Positions 50,992 to 60,578 of a DNA stretch of 64,000 nucleotides are shown here, in pieces (position 1 is the stretch's first letter; each line of letters starts with the position of its first letter). Source of the DNA: Pseudoalteromonas sp. FUC4 (GTDB lineage Bacteria; Pseudomonadota; Gammaproteobacteria; Enterobacterales; Alteromonadaceae); assembly GCF_008370255.1 (NCBI RefSeq), contig NZ_SEUI01000002.1:106556-170555 (forward strand). Reading direction: 5' to 3'. Under the pieces are notes generated by a model that saw only the letters and a program-made list of their open reading frames with translations, was not told the DNA's origin and searched no databases. Both the position numbers and the translations under genes were made by a program.

Positions 50992-52854
50992 TTAGTGCGC
51001 CTTTTGCGGTTTTATTGTGACAGGTAATACGCCGTTGGCCGGTGCTTCTCCTAGTAACACTTTTGCAAGTGCGGTAAAAGCAGGGCCAGATACAATATCG
51101 TTTTTATCTACATCAATATTATATGCGTACGATGCCAGTACGGCATTTGCATAATCGCCAAATTTAGCAATGTCATAAGGGGCTCTCAGGCTTATAAAAA
51201 CAGTGCTTTTATTACTCTGCTTTGCCATATTTAATAATGACTCAAGTGCTTTGGGCTGCTCTGCATTATTAAGTGCAAAATTTGAATCATCTTTTAAATC
51301 ATCCATACCGCCAATTTCGACCGCACTTTGATTAGGTGTTGCATTACCGGCGATAACTACATCAGCGGCGTGTATTTGTGCTTTTGCGTGTGCAGGGTTA
51401 AACCCTTGTAAACTGCTACAGCTATAGTTAACTTTTTGCTGGTTGATAGCTTCAATCGCTTGCTGCATTGCCATACATTTACGCGTGTCGGGCATAATAA
51501 TATGAACATTACTTCCTGCTTTTAACTTGAGCGGCAAAGTACTGTTATTATTTTTAACCTGCGTTATTGCCTCTACAGCAAGCTGCGCTTCTATTTCACG
51601 ATGTGCTGCATTGCCAATTGTTTGCTTAGCATTTATGAGCGCGGTAATAGGGTCAAAATTAGTGTTTAACCTAAATTTATTTTTAAGTGTAATTATACGC
51701 TGTGCAGATTGTGCTATTTCTTGCTCATCAAGTTGGCTTGATTTAACCGCTGCAACAAGCTCTTTAATAAGGGCATCGAGCTTGTTTAAATCATCCGGTG
51801 TTCTAATTTCTACGGGCATTAGGGCAATATCAGCTCCAGCTGCAAACGTATTTATTACCGCTTGAGTTGGTGTAAAGAAGTTACTAATACCAGCCATATC
51901 AAGCGCATCAGTTACTACAACACCTTGGTAATTAAGCTCGCCACGTAAAATATCAGTAATGATTGCGCGCGACATTGTTGCTGGTTTTACCATAGTTTTG
52001 CCATTAACACTTACAAACGTTGTGCTATCGAGCGCGGGATATTGAATATGCGCCGTCATTATCATGCCTGGGTTTTGCTTGGCGATAATATGTTTAAACG
52101 GTGCTAAGTCTTGCTCGTAAATAACCTCTTTTGCATGGTTTACTTTAGGTAAACCTGTATGGCTATCTACGTTTGTATCACCATGACCTGGAAAGTGCTT
52201 TAACGAGGTAATAACGCCGTTGTTTTCAAACCCTGCAACCTGTGCGGCGCCTAATTTACTCACTAATGCTGGGTTTTCACCAAACGAACGTACGTTAATA
52301 ACAGGGTTATCGGGGTTCATGTTTACATCAACCGTGGGCGCGTAATTTACATTGATACCCAGCGAATTTAGTTCTTTAGCTATAACAGTTGCTGTTTTTG
52401 TCGCAAAGCTTGTTCCATGTTTTTTGTATGTTGCGCCAATCGACATATTACCGGTAAATGAGGTGGCAACATCGCGTGGTAAACGTGCTACACGTCCGCC
52501 TTCTTGATCTATTGATATAAATAGTGGCAGCTTACTACTGGATTTACTTGCAGCTGTTTGCAATTGACTATTAAGCGTAATAGTTTGCTCTATTGATTGA
52601 GTATTTTCTGAAAATAAAATAACCCCACCAATGTTATACTTTGTCACTATGTTTGCTAACTCACTTGGCAAACTAGTCATTGGCGTTCGGCATTGTTTAC
52701 TCGCACCTTGCTCACAGTAATAGCGAAAGTCGAGTATTAACTTTTGACCAAGCTGCTGTTCAAGAGAAAGTGTTGATTTAGCGAAAGAAGATTGTAATGG
52801 CATTAAACACCCAGATAAAAAAACGATAGACGATACAGCATACTTATTTAGCAA
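50992..52854 (-). CDS. Glycoside hydrolase family 3 (NagZ-like) exported enzyme
   Basis: About 620 residues. It has an N-terminal hydrophobic segment with LSGC, so either a lipoprotein or a Sec signal cut at SSFAK. GH3 barrel motifs: SIDQEGGRVARLP, the NagZ His/Asp loop ITSLKHFPGHGDTNVDSHTGLP, and nucleophile Asp in GVVVTDALDMAGI. A C-terminal alpha/beta domain extends it beyond the 340-residue E. coli NagZ. Predicted beta-N-acetylglucosaminidase for peptidoglycan fragments or chitin. I place the start at the TTG at 52854, with GGAGAG just upstream. Confidence 0.85.
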   Translation of the reverse strand: MLNKYAVSSIVFLSGCLMPLQSSFAKSTLSLEQQLGQKLILDFRYYCEQGASKQCRTPMTSLPSELANIVTKYNIGGVILFSENTQSIEQTITLNSQLQTAASKSSSKLPLFISIDQEGGRVARLPRDVATSFTGNMSIGATYKKHGTSFATKTATVIAKELNSLGINVNYAPTVDVNMNPDNPVINVRSFGENPALVSKLGAAQVAGFENNGVITSLKHFPGHGDTNVDSHTGLPKVNHAKEVIYEQDLAPFKHIIAKQNPGMIMTAHIQYPALDSTTFVSVNGKTMVKPATMSRAIITDILRGELNYQGVVVTDALDMAGISNFFTPTQAVINTFAAGADIALMPVEIRTPDDLNKLDALIKELVAAVKSSQLDEQEIAQSAQRIITLKNKFRLNTNFDPITALINAKQTIGNAAHREIEAQLAVEAITQVKNNNSTLPLKLKAGSNVHIIMPDTRKCMAMQQAIEAINQQKVNYSCSSLQGFNPAHAKAQIHAADVVIAGNATPNQSAVEIGGMDDLKDDSNFALNNAEQPKALESLLNMAKQSNKSTVFISLRAPYDIAKFGDYANAVLASYAYNIDVDKNDIVSGPAFTALAKVLLGEAPANGVLPVTIKPQKAH

Positions 52855-53062
52855 AACGCTCTCCAAAGCAAAGGTTTAGTCGTACTTATGTTATGCAAAT
52901 ATTTGTTTAGCTTAACTACTTTTGTAAACAACCGCAAAAGCGATTGTTATAAAGGCTACAACATAAAAGCATTTAATTAAGTTAGCTAACTTAACTAATA
53001 AACACTTTAAATGGGTATAATGCTTAACTTCGTATAATACGCGCTGAATATTGTGCTTTGGG

Positions 53063-54640
53063 ATGCAAGCTTTGCTATATAAATTATTACCTGCTTTAAA
53101 TTTAAGATTTCTTATATTGCTACTCGCACTCTCTGCAGCACTGAGCACATTGGTAGGGAGTTTTTATTCTACCTATCAGGTTCAAAAAGAGCAGTTAACA
53201 TCATACACGCTAAAAAGTAATTTTGCCTATGCTCAAAAACTAGCCTCTGCTACTGATAACTTTTTAAAGTCTGCGCTTCAGCAGCTTGAATACTCAGCTA
53301 AAATTATTGAACAATCACCAAATAACTCCAAATTATTAAACGATGAAGCTATTCGTTTAAATCACCAAACTGATAGCTTTAACTCTGTTGTGATTAATTT
53401 ACATGGCGTAATTGCTGCTACGTCACCTCGTTTAAAGAGTATAATAGGCCAACAAATACAATCACCTGGCGCAATAGAGGCGTTAAAAGAAAAACGCCCA
53501 TTAATTAGTGAGCCTTATTTATCGGCAGCCAATAATTTCATTGTTTTTATATCGCACCCGTTGTTTGATTTTGAAGGTAAGTATTTAGGGTATATTGGAG
53601 GCTCTCTTTATTTAAAAGAGAAAAACATTTTAAATGAGCTTCTAGAGCAGCATTACTATAAGGGTGGCTCATACCTTTTTGTTGTTAGCTCAAATAAGCG
53701 CATTTTATATCATCCAGAACCGTCAAGAATAGGTAACGTTGTTACTAATAATCGTGTAATTGACGCAGTTACAAATGGCGAAATGGGTACTTCAACCGTT
53801 ATTAATAGCCTAAATAAACCAATGCTCGCAGGCTATGCCCCCGTTACTTTAGCTAATTGGGGAATAGTGGCGCAAAGACCATTAAAATCAACGCTCTCCT
53901 CTCTTGATACATTAACTATTGAAGTGATTAAACAAACAATACCAATGGCATTAGTCACGTTTATTTTTATTGGTTTATTTGCACACTTTATAGCAAGACC
54001 ACTAAAACGCTTAGCCAATAACGCAAATACACTCGACGATCCTTCAAGCTTAGAAAAGCTTAAAAATGTGAAGTCGTGGTATTTCGAAAGTCAAAAACTA
54101 AAATTAGCAATGTTAAGAGAAGTAACTTTATTACAAGCTAAAATTGGTGTGTTACGCCATGACTCACAAACAGATCCCTTAACAGATACGCATAACAGAA
54201 GAAGCTTAAACGGCTTACTTAACCAGCTTATGCTAAAGCAAACCCCGTTCGCTATATTAGAAATTGATATCGACTTTTTTAAACGTGTTAACGATACTTT
54301 TGGGCATGACAAGGGTGACGAAACTTTAGTTTCGCTAACAAATATAATTAAAAAACTATCAAGAAGAGACGACATAGTATCGAGAATCGGCGGTGAAGAG
54401 TTTGTCCTTGTGTTACCTAATGAAGACAGCCAAAGCGCTTTTAAAATTGCAGAGCGCTTACGTAAAACAGTAGAATCAACAGAGATGGACACTATTGGCA
54501 ACATCACTATCTCTATAGGTCTTGCAACTTGGCCTGAGCATAGTGCTGATATTGCCCAAGTATATAAATGTGCCGATAAAGCGCTATACCATGCTAAAGA
54601 GCATGGCCGTAACCGATGCGTAGTGGCCGAAATTAGCTAA
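53063..54640 (+). CDS. Membrane sensor diguanylate cyclase
   Basis: About 525 residues. Transmembrane segments at about 10-30 and 290-315 enclose a periplasmic dCache-like sensor (GTSTVINSLNKPMLAGYAPV typical). The C-terminal GGDEF domain carries SRIGGEEFVLVLP as catalytic site and RRDD five residues upstream as the inhibitory RxxD site. DIDFFKRVNDTFGHDKGDETL is intact. It should make cyclic di-GMP. The ATG at 53063 is used; an in-frame TTG lies at 53051. Confidence 0.92.
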   Translation: MQALLYKLLPALNLRFLILLLALSAALSTLVGSFYSTYQVQKEQLTSYTLKSNFAYAQKLASATDNFLKSALQQLEYSAKIIEQSPNNSKLLNDEAIRLNHQTDSFNSVVINLHGVIAATSPRLKSIIGQQIQSPGAIEALKEKRPLISEPYLSAANNFIVFISHPLFDFEGKYLGYIGGSLYLKEKNILNELLEQHYYKGGSYLFVVSSNKRILYHPEPSRIGNVVTNNRVIDAVTNGEMGTSTVINSLNKPMLAGYAPVTLANWGIVAQRPLKSTLSSLDTLTIEVIKQTIPMALVTFIFIGLFAHFIARPLKRLANNANTLDDPSSLEKLKNVKSWYFESQKLKLAMLREVTLLQAKIGVLRHDSQTDPLTDTHNRRSLNGLLNQLMLKQTPFAILEIDIDFFKRVNDTFGHDKGDETLVSLTNIIKKLSRRDDIVSRIGGEEFVLVLPNEDSQSAFKIAERLRKTVESTEMDTIGNITISIGLATWPEHSADIAQVYKCADKALYHAKEHGRNRCVVAEIS

Positions 54641-54691
54641 CCCCAAATTAGCTAAGTAATACTTTGAATTTAGCTTAAATTGATAAATACT

Positions 54692-55567
54692 TTACAGTGA
54701 ATACATGAGTTTATTAAGCCAGCCATCTGCTTTTGATGGCTTATAAATCATTACAATATCCTCACTGTAGTGACTGTTAACCCCCTTTACAGTTAATTTT
54801 GTAAACCCTAAATCGTCAATAACAAAGTTAGGTAAATACGCCAACGCCAAGCCACTTTGTACCACCTCTATTAATGCACTGTAATCGCTACATCTAAATA
54901 CAATATTGCGCGGGGCAATTTCATCTTCCCAACCGTCGGAGCCAATACCTTGCTCTAGGCCGCACAGCGGTGAAAATAATGGGCAAGCAAAAGCCCCATG
55001 AAGTAGTTGGTTTTTATTGAGCGTTAATAAACCTTTTTGTACTAGCTGATGCGCAGCGGCCGCAGCCACACTAAATCCAGTATTAAATACATCAACCGCA
55101 ACTAAATTAGTATGTGAGCTGTTATTTAATGCCTCGCGAGTAACTAGCGCAACATGCGCCGCCCCTGACGCTACTTGGCTTATGGCTTCACCTTCAAACA
55201 CATTATTAATACGTACCGAGCAAGGCAGGTTGCTAAGTGGTGTAAGCAGCCTCTTTAAACCACTTTTAAGTAAAATTGCAGGACCAGCAATAACCGCATT
55301 AAATTTATGGTTATCGCTTTTAAAGCGACTGGTAAGCTGCTGGTAATTATGAACTAAATCGCTGCTATGCTTAACAAATTCTTTGCCTTTATCATTAAGT
55401 ACTAAGGTTTTTCCCACACGATTAAACAGCTCTGTGGCTAAGTTTGCCTCAACCTTTTTTAGCGTTTTAGAAAGCGCCCCTGGGGTAATATTAAAATGCT
55501 TAGCGGTTGTATGCAGGTTTTGCGAACCCGCCATATGAATTACTTTTTCAATATCATCTAAATGCAT
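54692..55567 (-). CDS. LysR-family transcriptional regulator
   Basis: A 291-residue regulator. HTH IHMAGSQNLHTTAKHFNITPGALSKTLKKVE (about residues 9-39) and LFNRVGKTLVLNDKGKEF. It is divergent from a secreted unknown protein gene with about 108 bp between, so that gene is its likely target. A TGTTAA-CCCCC-TTTACA variant of the 17-bp motif falls within its coding region (54775-54791). Confidence 0.9.
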   Translation of the reverse strand: MHLDDIEKVIHMAGSQNLHTTAKHFNITPGALSKTLKKVEANLATELFNRVGKTLVLNDKGKEFVKHSSDLVHNYQQLTSRFKSDNHKFNAVIAGPAILLKSGLKRLLTPLSNLPCSVRINNVFEGEAISQVASGAAHVALVTREALNNSSHTNLVAVDVFNTGFSVAAAAAHQLVQKGLLTLNKNQLLHGAFACPLFSPLCGLEQGIGSDGWEDEIAPRNIVFRCSDYSALIEVVQSGLALAYLPNFVIDDLGFTKLTVKGVNSHYSEDIVMIYKPSKADGWLNKLMYSL

Positions 55568-55675
55568 AGCGCCAAACCGTATTGATTAAAAGGAAACAAC
55601 TAATAACTTATTATCGATTATTTATACATAAAAATCAGCTTATAGTATCGCCATATTTATTTTTTGGGTATTAAC

Positions 55676-56356
55676 ATGAAAAACATACTGTTATTTTTTA
55701 TTTTATTTTCGAGCTCGGTACTTGCAAACACACATCAACACAATTCACAAAGCACACACAAAGCCCACAGCTACGTTGGGTTTCATGGTATGGCACTTAT
55801 CTTAGCTGGCGATAAAATACTTGCCAGCCATCTGCCTTTATACGCCCCTCCACACGACTACCAAATAGTGTATGAAGTAACTACAAATAACACCAACCTA
55901 AAAAAAATCAAAAGTGTTTTAAAAAAAGCAGCAAACGAGCAAAGGTTGATCACCATTTTACCAGCCAAGTTTGACCTAAACTTATTAATAAATAAGAAGA
56001 CACCCACCTTAAACATAACCGTATTTAACGGCCATTTTGAACGCGGTGGCAAAGAACTTTTTACTACAAAGCTAACCTTTAAAAACCCGTTATATGTTGA
56101 GAAGGTCACGACAGATAAAGCACAAAAAAATGCATTTTCGTTAGTAAAGCTTACAGAGCAGCAAGGCTTGATAATTCATAAAATACAAAGTAAACCAAGT
56201 TATGACTCGTTAAGCTTAGTGCCACTGACTAAAGGTGAATATAATGGGGAGTTAAAGTGTAATACTGCAATTAATACAGCGCTTAAAAGTAAGCTAGAGG
56301 CATGTTTTAAAAGCGTACCAAGCTATCTAGAAACAAAAGATTTATCGGTTAATTAA
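55676..56356 (+). CDS. Unrecognised secreted protein with a His-rich start
   Basis: A 226-residue preprotein: signal peptide MKNILLFFILFSSSVLANTHQ, then a His-rich stretch (THQHNSQSTHKAHSYVGFHG), a central region of strands (ITVFNGHFERGGKELFTTKLTFK) and two Cys near the C-terminus (ELKCNTA, LEACFKS). I cannot name a family. The His cluster may bind metal. The ATG at 55676 is used; TTG at 55664 belongs to the leader. Divergent from a LysR gene. Confidence 0.65.
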   Translation: MKNILLFFILFSSSVLANTHQHNSQSTHKAHSYVGFHGMALILAGDKILASHLPLYAPPHDYQIVYEVTTNNTNLKKIKSVLKKAANEQRLITILPAKFDLNLLINKKTPTLNITVFNGHFERGGKELFTTKLTFKNPLYVEKVTTDKAQKNAFSLVKLTEQQGLIIHKIQSKPSYDSLSLVPLTKGEYNGELKCNTAINTALKSKLEACFKSVPSYLETKDLSVN

Positions 56357-56369
56357 TTTATAAATAGCC

Positions 56370-56402
56370 AGCGCTTTTTAGCTTTAAAAGCACTGGTTTT
56401 AT
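56370..56402 (+). terminator. Terminator after the His-rich secreted protein gene
   Basis: CCAGCGCTTTT and AAAAGCACTGG pair with one mismatch; loop 7 nt; then TTTT. Confidence 0.75.
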
Positions 56403-56498
56403 AAAGTGTTACTTCGCATTAAGTGTGTACAAATTTGCTTAAACATACTTGCCATTAAGTAATTTAACTTTAGTAAATATGTGGCAGATAAACGCTAA

Positions 56499-58580
56499 TT
56501 AAAACTCATAGCTTATTTTGGCTGAAAAGTTACGTCCAGGTTGACTGTATTGGCTAAAATCAGCGCCTTGTGATTGCCCTGCAATTAGCTCAAAAGGTAC
56601 ATATTCTTTATCAAGCAAGTTAAGTACACCTACATTTAGCTGCCACGCTTGCCACTCGTAATTTGCGTATAAATCAACAATGCCATAGCCATGCCCTTGT
56701 GTGGTTTTATCGCCGTTTGCATCAAGCACCACATCCGATTGCGATTTAGCTAAACGCCATGCAGCGGTCCAGTTAATATTACCGAGTTCTGTACTTAACA
56801 ATATTGAGCCGTTTAACGGGCTAATGCTGGTAAGTGGCTGATCGGTTTCTTTGTTTTCACCATCAACGTAGGCAACGTTTGCCTCTAGTAGTATATTTTC
56901 AGCGACATACATGGCAATTTCTGCTTCTACGCCACTTATTTGTGTTTCGCTAATATTTTGATATTGGTACAGCGTTTTGTTTACGCCAGGAATAAACGTT
57001 GGTTCAACACCCACTACAGCCGTTTCTATAAAGTCATCGTAGGCTGCATAAAAAGCACTTAAATTTACGCTAATATCGCTGCTTACGTATCGTAAACCAA
57101 GCTCAAATGAGTCGCTGCTTTCTGGGTCTAAATCGGCGTTGGGGAGTATTTGATAAAACGGCTCAACGCCGTGGCTTTGATAGGCTTGGTCGTGCGGCGG
57201 TATTTTAAAGCCTCGTACGTATTGCCCATACCACGATAAGTTATCATCTACTTGGTAAATAACACCTAGCTTAGGCGAAAAAGCCGACTCGGTAATATCA
57301 TCAAGCTGTGCATCGGCGTATAGCTCATCATTTTTAGCCTCTAGGGTGTAGTAATCATATCGCACACCCGCAATAACCGACCACGCGCTATTATTAAACG
57401 ACATACTGTCTTGTACATAGACGCCAATTAAAGAGGTATCGGCACCCGGGAATGCTTTTTGTTTTTGATCGGTAAAATCAACGGTGCCATCGGCTAAAAT
57501 ACGTGTTTTAAAACGTGGGCGGATGGTGTCGTATAAGTCTATATCAACTCCGTATACCACTTCGTGATCGGCGGTTTCTCCTTTAAGGCCTTTATTAAAT
57601 ACTGCTTTTAAACCTAAAATATTTTGCTCAAAACGGTAGTCGTTATAATCGGTGTAGGTGCTTGAGCCACTAATTTGATCGCTTTGCTGCTCGTAACTAC
57701 TGTAAGACACTTGCCCGTACCATTTATCAAACGCAGCGGTTGCTACCTCTGAATGGTAATCGAGCGCCAACGACCAGTTAGTGTCGTCTTCTTCGGTTTC
57801 TTGAACAGCAGGAGTAATTACTTGCTCAGTTGTTTGATTAAAGTAATCGAGGGTGTATTTAAGTGTGCGCTTTTCATCCAGCTGTTGCTCAAGTTTAATT
57901 AATAAAGCGTCTGATTTCGCATCATAACCGGGTAAGTTTTCGTCATAGTTTTGTACTTCTTCGCTGTCGCGGTGGCTATACACTGCGCTTACTGCAAAAT
58001 CGCCTAAATCTTTTGCAGCGGTAATATCGGCTGCAACTTGGTTACTTTGACCTTGATACCCCAGCGCCATTTTTACAAAGCTGTCGTTATTTTTTAAATA
58101 ATCACTAGGGTCTTTAGTGGTTATAACCACAATGCCACCGAGTGCATCAGAGCCATATAAAGATGACGCAGCGCCTTTGGCGACTTCTACTTGTTTTACG
58201 CCAGCTACATCAAAGTAATTACGGCCAACTAAATAACCCCCTCCGCCTGCGTAGCCATCGTTAGTGCGTCGGCCATCTTTTATAAATACAACACGGTTAC
58301 CGCCAACACCACGTACAGTAAGTGTTTGCGCGCCTGCGCCACTGCCTGTGGTTGCAATGCTTGAATCGTATTTAAACATGGTTTGTAAATCTACAGCGAG
58401 CTGGCGCTCTATGTCTTGCTCGGTAATAACAGTTACTGAGCCTGTTACATCTTTAAGCTTTTGTTCAAAGCGTGAGCCGCTCACAACAATATGATCGTCA
58501 ATTATATTTTCGGCAAATGCAGTGCCTGAGCTAAGTAATAAGGTTGCTATAGCAGTAAATTTAAATGCAGGGGGATTCAT
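56499..58580 (-). CDS. TonB-dependent heme/hemoglobin-type receptor
   Basis: A 693-residue outer-membrane receptor. Signal peptide ending AFAEN, TonB box-like DHIVVSGSR, plug with VRGVGGNRVVFIKDGRR, VEVAKGAASSLYGSDALGGIVVITTK, barrel ending FSAKISYEF. A FKIPP...FYQILPNADLDPESSDSFELGL segment matches the FRAP/PNPxL region of heme receptors. TTGGAG precedes the ATG. Divergent from the hmuTUV-like operon with two Fur boxes between, so it is the outer-membrane step of the same heme-uptake system. Confidence 0.9.
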   Translation of the reverse strand: MNPPAFKFTAIATLLLSSGTAFAENIIDDHIVVSGSRFEQKLKDVTGSVTVITEQDIERQLAVDLQTMFKYDSSIATTGSGAGAQTLTVRGVGGNRVVFIKDGRRTNDGYAGGGGYLVGRNYFDVAGVKQVEVAKGAASSLYGSDALGGIVVITTKDPSDYLKNNDSFVKMALGYQGQSNQVAADITAAKDLGDFAVSAVYSHRDSEEVQNYDENLPGYDAKSDALLIKLEQQLDEKRTLKYTLDYFNQTTEQVITPAVQETEEDDTNWSLALDYHSEVATAAFDKWYGQVSYSSYEQQSDQISGSSTYTDYNDYRFEQNILGLKAVFNKGLKGETADHEVVYGVDIDLYDTIRPRFKTRILADGTVDFTDQKQKAFPGADTSLIGVYVQDSMSFNNSAWSVIAGVRYDYYTLEAKNDELYADAQLDDITESAFSPKLGVIYQVDDNLSWYGQYVRGFKIPPHDQAYQSHGVEPFYQILPNADLDPESSDSFELGLRYVSSDISVNLSAFYAAYDDFIETAVVGVEPTFIPGVNKTLYQYQNISETQISGVEAEIAMYVAENILLEANVAYVDGENKETDQPLTSISPLNGSILLSTELGNINWTAAWRLAKSQSDVVLDANGDKTTQGHGYGIVDLYANYEWQAWQLNVGVLNLLDKEYVPFELIAGQSQGADFSQYSQPGRNFSAKISYEF

Positions 58581-58592
58581 TTTAACTCCAAA

Positions 58593-58607
58593 TGATAATA
58601 GTTATTA
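58593..58607. promoter_or_regulatory. Fur box, receptor side
   Basis: TGATAAT-A-GTTATTA, close to the Fur 7-1-7 consensus, 13 bp upstream of the receptor start. Confidence 0.7.
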
Positions 58608-58655
58608 TTTATGGCGAGGATGTTACAACTAAGTCAAATTAAGATCAATTAATTA

Positions 58656-58670
58656 TGATAATCATTTTCA
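58656..58670. promoter_or_regulatory. Fur box, hmuT side
   Basis: TGATAAT-C-ATTTTCA, 13 of 14 positions of the 7-1-7 consensus; about 50 bp before the transporter genes. Confidence 0.8.
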
Positions 58671-58719
58671 TTTAGATTTAACTAGTTATAATAGCCAAAA
58701 AATAAAACCGGAGTATGGA

Positions 58720-59529
58720 ATGAAATACCTATTGATATTGTTTGCTTTAATGGCTCAACCTGCACTTGCACAGGAGCGCGTTATTAGTGCTGGCGGCACC
58801 CTTACAGAAATAATTTATGCGCTGGGCAAACAAAGCACCCTTGTAGCGGTTGATCAATCTAGCATGTACCCGCAACAAGCTACGCAATTACCGCAAGTGG
58901 GTTATTACCGCGATTTAGCGGCAGAAGGCGTGCTTTCTATGCGCCCAACCACCTTGTTAGCGCTTGAAGGAGCTGGGCGAAGCCAAGCACTTAAACAAAT
59001 TGAGGCAACAGGGGTTAAACTCATTCATTATAAAAAGCCCACCTCAATTAACGAACTACTTGAGCTAATAAAACACCTTGGTGACGATTTAAACGCCAAG
59101 CAAAAAGCACAAACACTTATTACGCACATAACAAAATCGCTGCCCGAAAAAGCAAAACAGCAAACGCACAGTGCGCTATTTTTACTCTCAGCTAATGAGC
59201 GCGGGCTTGTTGCTGCAGGGCAAGAAACCGTTCCTAATTTATTATTTAGCTATGCAGGCATTACCAATATAGGTGCTACGCATTCAGGCTTTAAAGCAAT
59301 TAACACTGAGGTGCTTGCTGTAAACCAGCCCGACTTTTTAGTCGCCCCAGCCCATGTTGTACACAGCCTTGGCGGTAAGCAGGCTTTTTGTGAGCAACCT
59401 ACATTACGGTTATTAAAAGCCGCGCAAAGCTGTAACTTACTTGTAATGGATAGCCTACTTTCGCTTGGCATGTCGCCGCGTATTGCCACAGCAATTAATG
59501 AGCTTAGCGAGTACAAAGCCCAGTTATGA
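58720..59529 (+). CDS. hmuT: Periplasmic heme-binding protein of a heme ABC transporter
   Basis: A 269-residue preprotein with signal peptide cut near LAQE. The start VISAGGTLTEIIYALGKQSTLVAVDQSSMYP and later SMRPTTLLALEGAG match HmuT/ShuT. It would carry heme from the receptor to the permease. CCGGAG ribosome site. Its stop overlaps the permease start (ATGA), and the order receptor/T/U/V is as in Yersinia-type heme loci. Confidence 0.9.
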   Translation: MKYLLILFALMAQPALAQERVISAGGTLTEIIYALGKQSTLVAVDQSSMYPQQATQLPQVGYYRDLAAEGVLSMRPTTLLALEGAGRSQALKQIEATGVKLIHYKKPTSINELLELIKHLGDDLNAKQKAQTLITHITKSLPEKAKQQTHSALFLLSANERGLVAAGQETVPNLLFSYAGITNIGATHSGFKAINTEVLAVNQPDFLVAPAHVVHSLGGKQAFCEQPTLRLLKAAQSCNLLVMDSLLSLGMSPRIATAINELSEYKAQL

Positions 59530-60578
59530 ACACCCTAACGTTAAGTCGCTTTGTGCCTATAACACTTAGCCAACCCCATAAATGGATGCTATTAGCCTCT
59601 GTTTTTATTTTTGTTTTGGCGCTACTAAGCATAGGGTATGGCCCTGCCGGATGGGATTGGCGTTTAGCCATTGCTTGGCTTGCGCCCGAGTACTTTAACC
59701 AGTTTGATGCCATGCAAATTAATGTAGTAATGCAAATACGTTTGCCGCGTTTTATGCTTGCTGTGCTTGTAGGATTGGTGCTTGCCCAAACAGGCGCGTC
59801 AACGCAAGCGCTGTGCCGCAACCCATTGGCCGATCCATCTATTATTGGCATTAGTGCCGGTGCGGCCATGGTTGCAGTAGCATTTATTGCACTTAGCGCG
59901 CAGTTTAATTTTAACGCTCAGCTGTATTTACCTTATGCCTCGTTTTTAGGGGCGCTTGGGGTTACCTCGCTGGTATATTTTATTGCCAAGCAGCAGGGGC
60001 AAATAAATATCACCACACTTATATTGGTGGGGGTTGCCATTAACGCATTAGCATTTGCGGTTATTGGGCTACTGAGCTTTTTTGCCGACGACAGCGCACT
60101 ACGATTAATAAATTACTGGACCATGGGATCACTAGGCGGAGCAAGCTGGAGCACTATTATTCAAGCTGCACCGCTACTGCTTATTAGCCTTATTGGCCTT
60201 TGGCGGTTAAAAGAGCCCATGAACTTGCTCCTAATTGGCGAATCCCAAGCTCAGTACCTAGGAGTAGACACTAATAAACTTAAATTATATGTAATTATAC
60301 TCGTTGCATTAGGAGTAGGTGCTGTTGTAGCGCTTACTGGTTTAATAGGGTTTGTTGGTTTAGTAGTCCCGCATATTGCCCGCTTAATGGTAGGGCCGCA
60401 TTTACGTAATATGCTGCCGCTTTGTATGTTAATTGGCGTGGTGGTATTGCTACTTTCTGACTGGTTAGCACGCATTGTTATAATGCCCGCCGAGCTACCT
60501 ATTGGCATTATTACCGCGCTTTTAGGCGCGCCATTGTTTATTTATTTAATTGTTAAAAATAAGCGAGGTTGGTCATGA
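59526..60578 (+). CDS. hmuU: Heme ABC transporter permease
   Basis: A 350-residue FecCD-family permease with about nine to ten membrane segments. GLVLAQTGASTQALCRNPLADPSIIGISAGAA is the typical N-terminal signature, and the cytoplasmic coupling loop includes VALTGLIGFVGLVVPHIARLMVGP. It works with HmuT and HmuV in the inner membrane. Overlaps both neighbours by 4 bases. Confidence 0.93.
   Translation: MNTLTLSRFVPITLSQPHKWMLLASVFIFVLALLSIGYGPAGWDWRLAIAWLAPEYFNQFDAMQINVVMQIRLPRFMLAVLVGLVLAQTGASTQALCRNPLADPSIIGISAGAAMVAVAFIALSAQFNFNAQLYLPYASFLGALGVTSLVYFIAKQQGQINITTLILVGVAINALAFAVIGLLSFFADDSALRLINYWTMGSLGGASWSTIIQAAPLLLISLIGLWRLKEPMNLLLIGESQAQYLGVDTNKLKLYVIILVALGVGAVVALTGLIGFVGLVVPHIARLMVGPHLRNMLPLCMLIGVVVLLLSDWLARIVIMPAELPIGIITALLGAPLFIYLIVKNKRGWS

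Noticed and set aside
52912..53148. 78-residue minus-strand frame
   Set aside because: Overlaps the start of the GGDEF gene and has no recognisable features.
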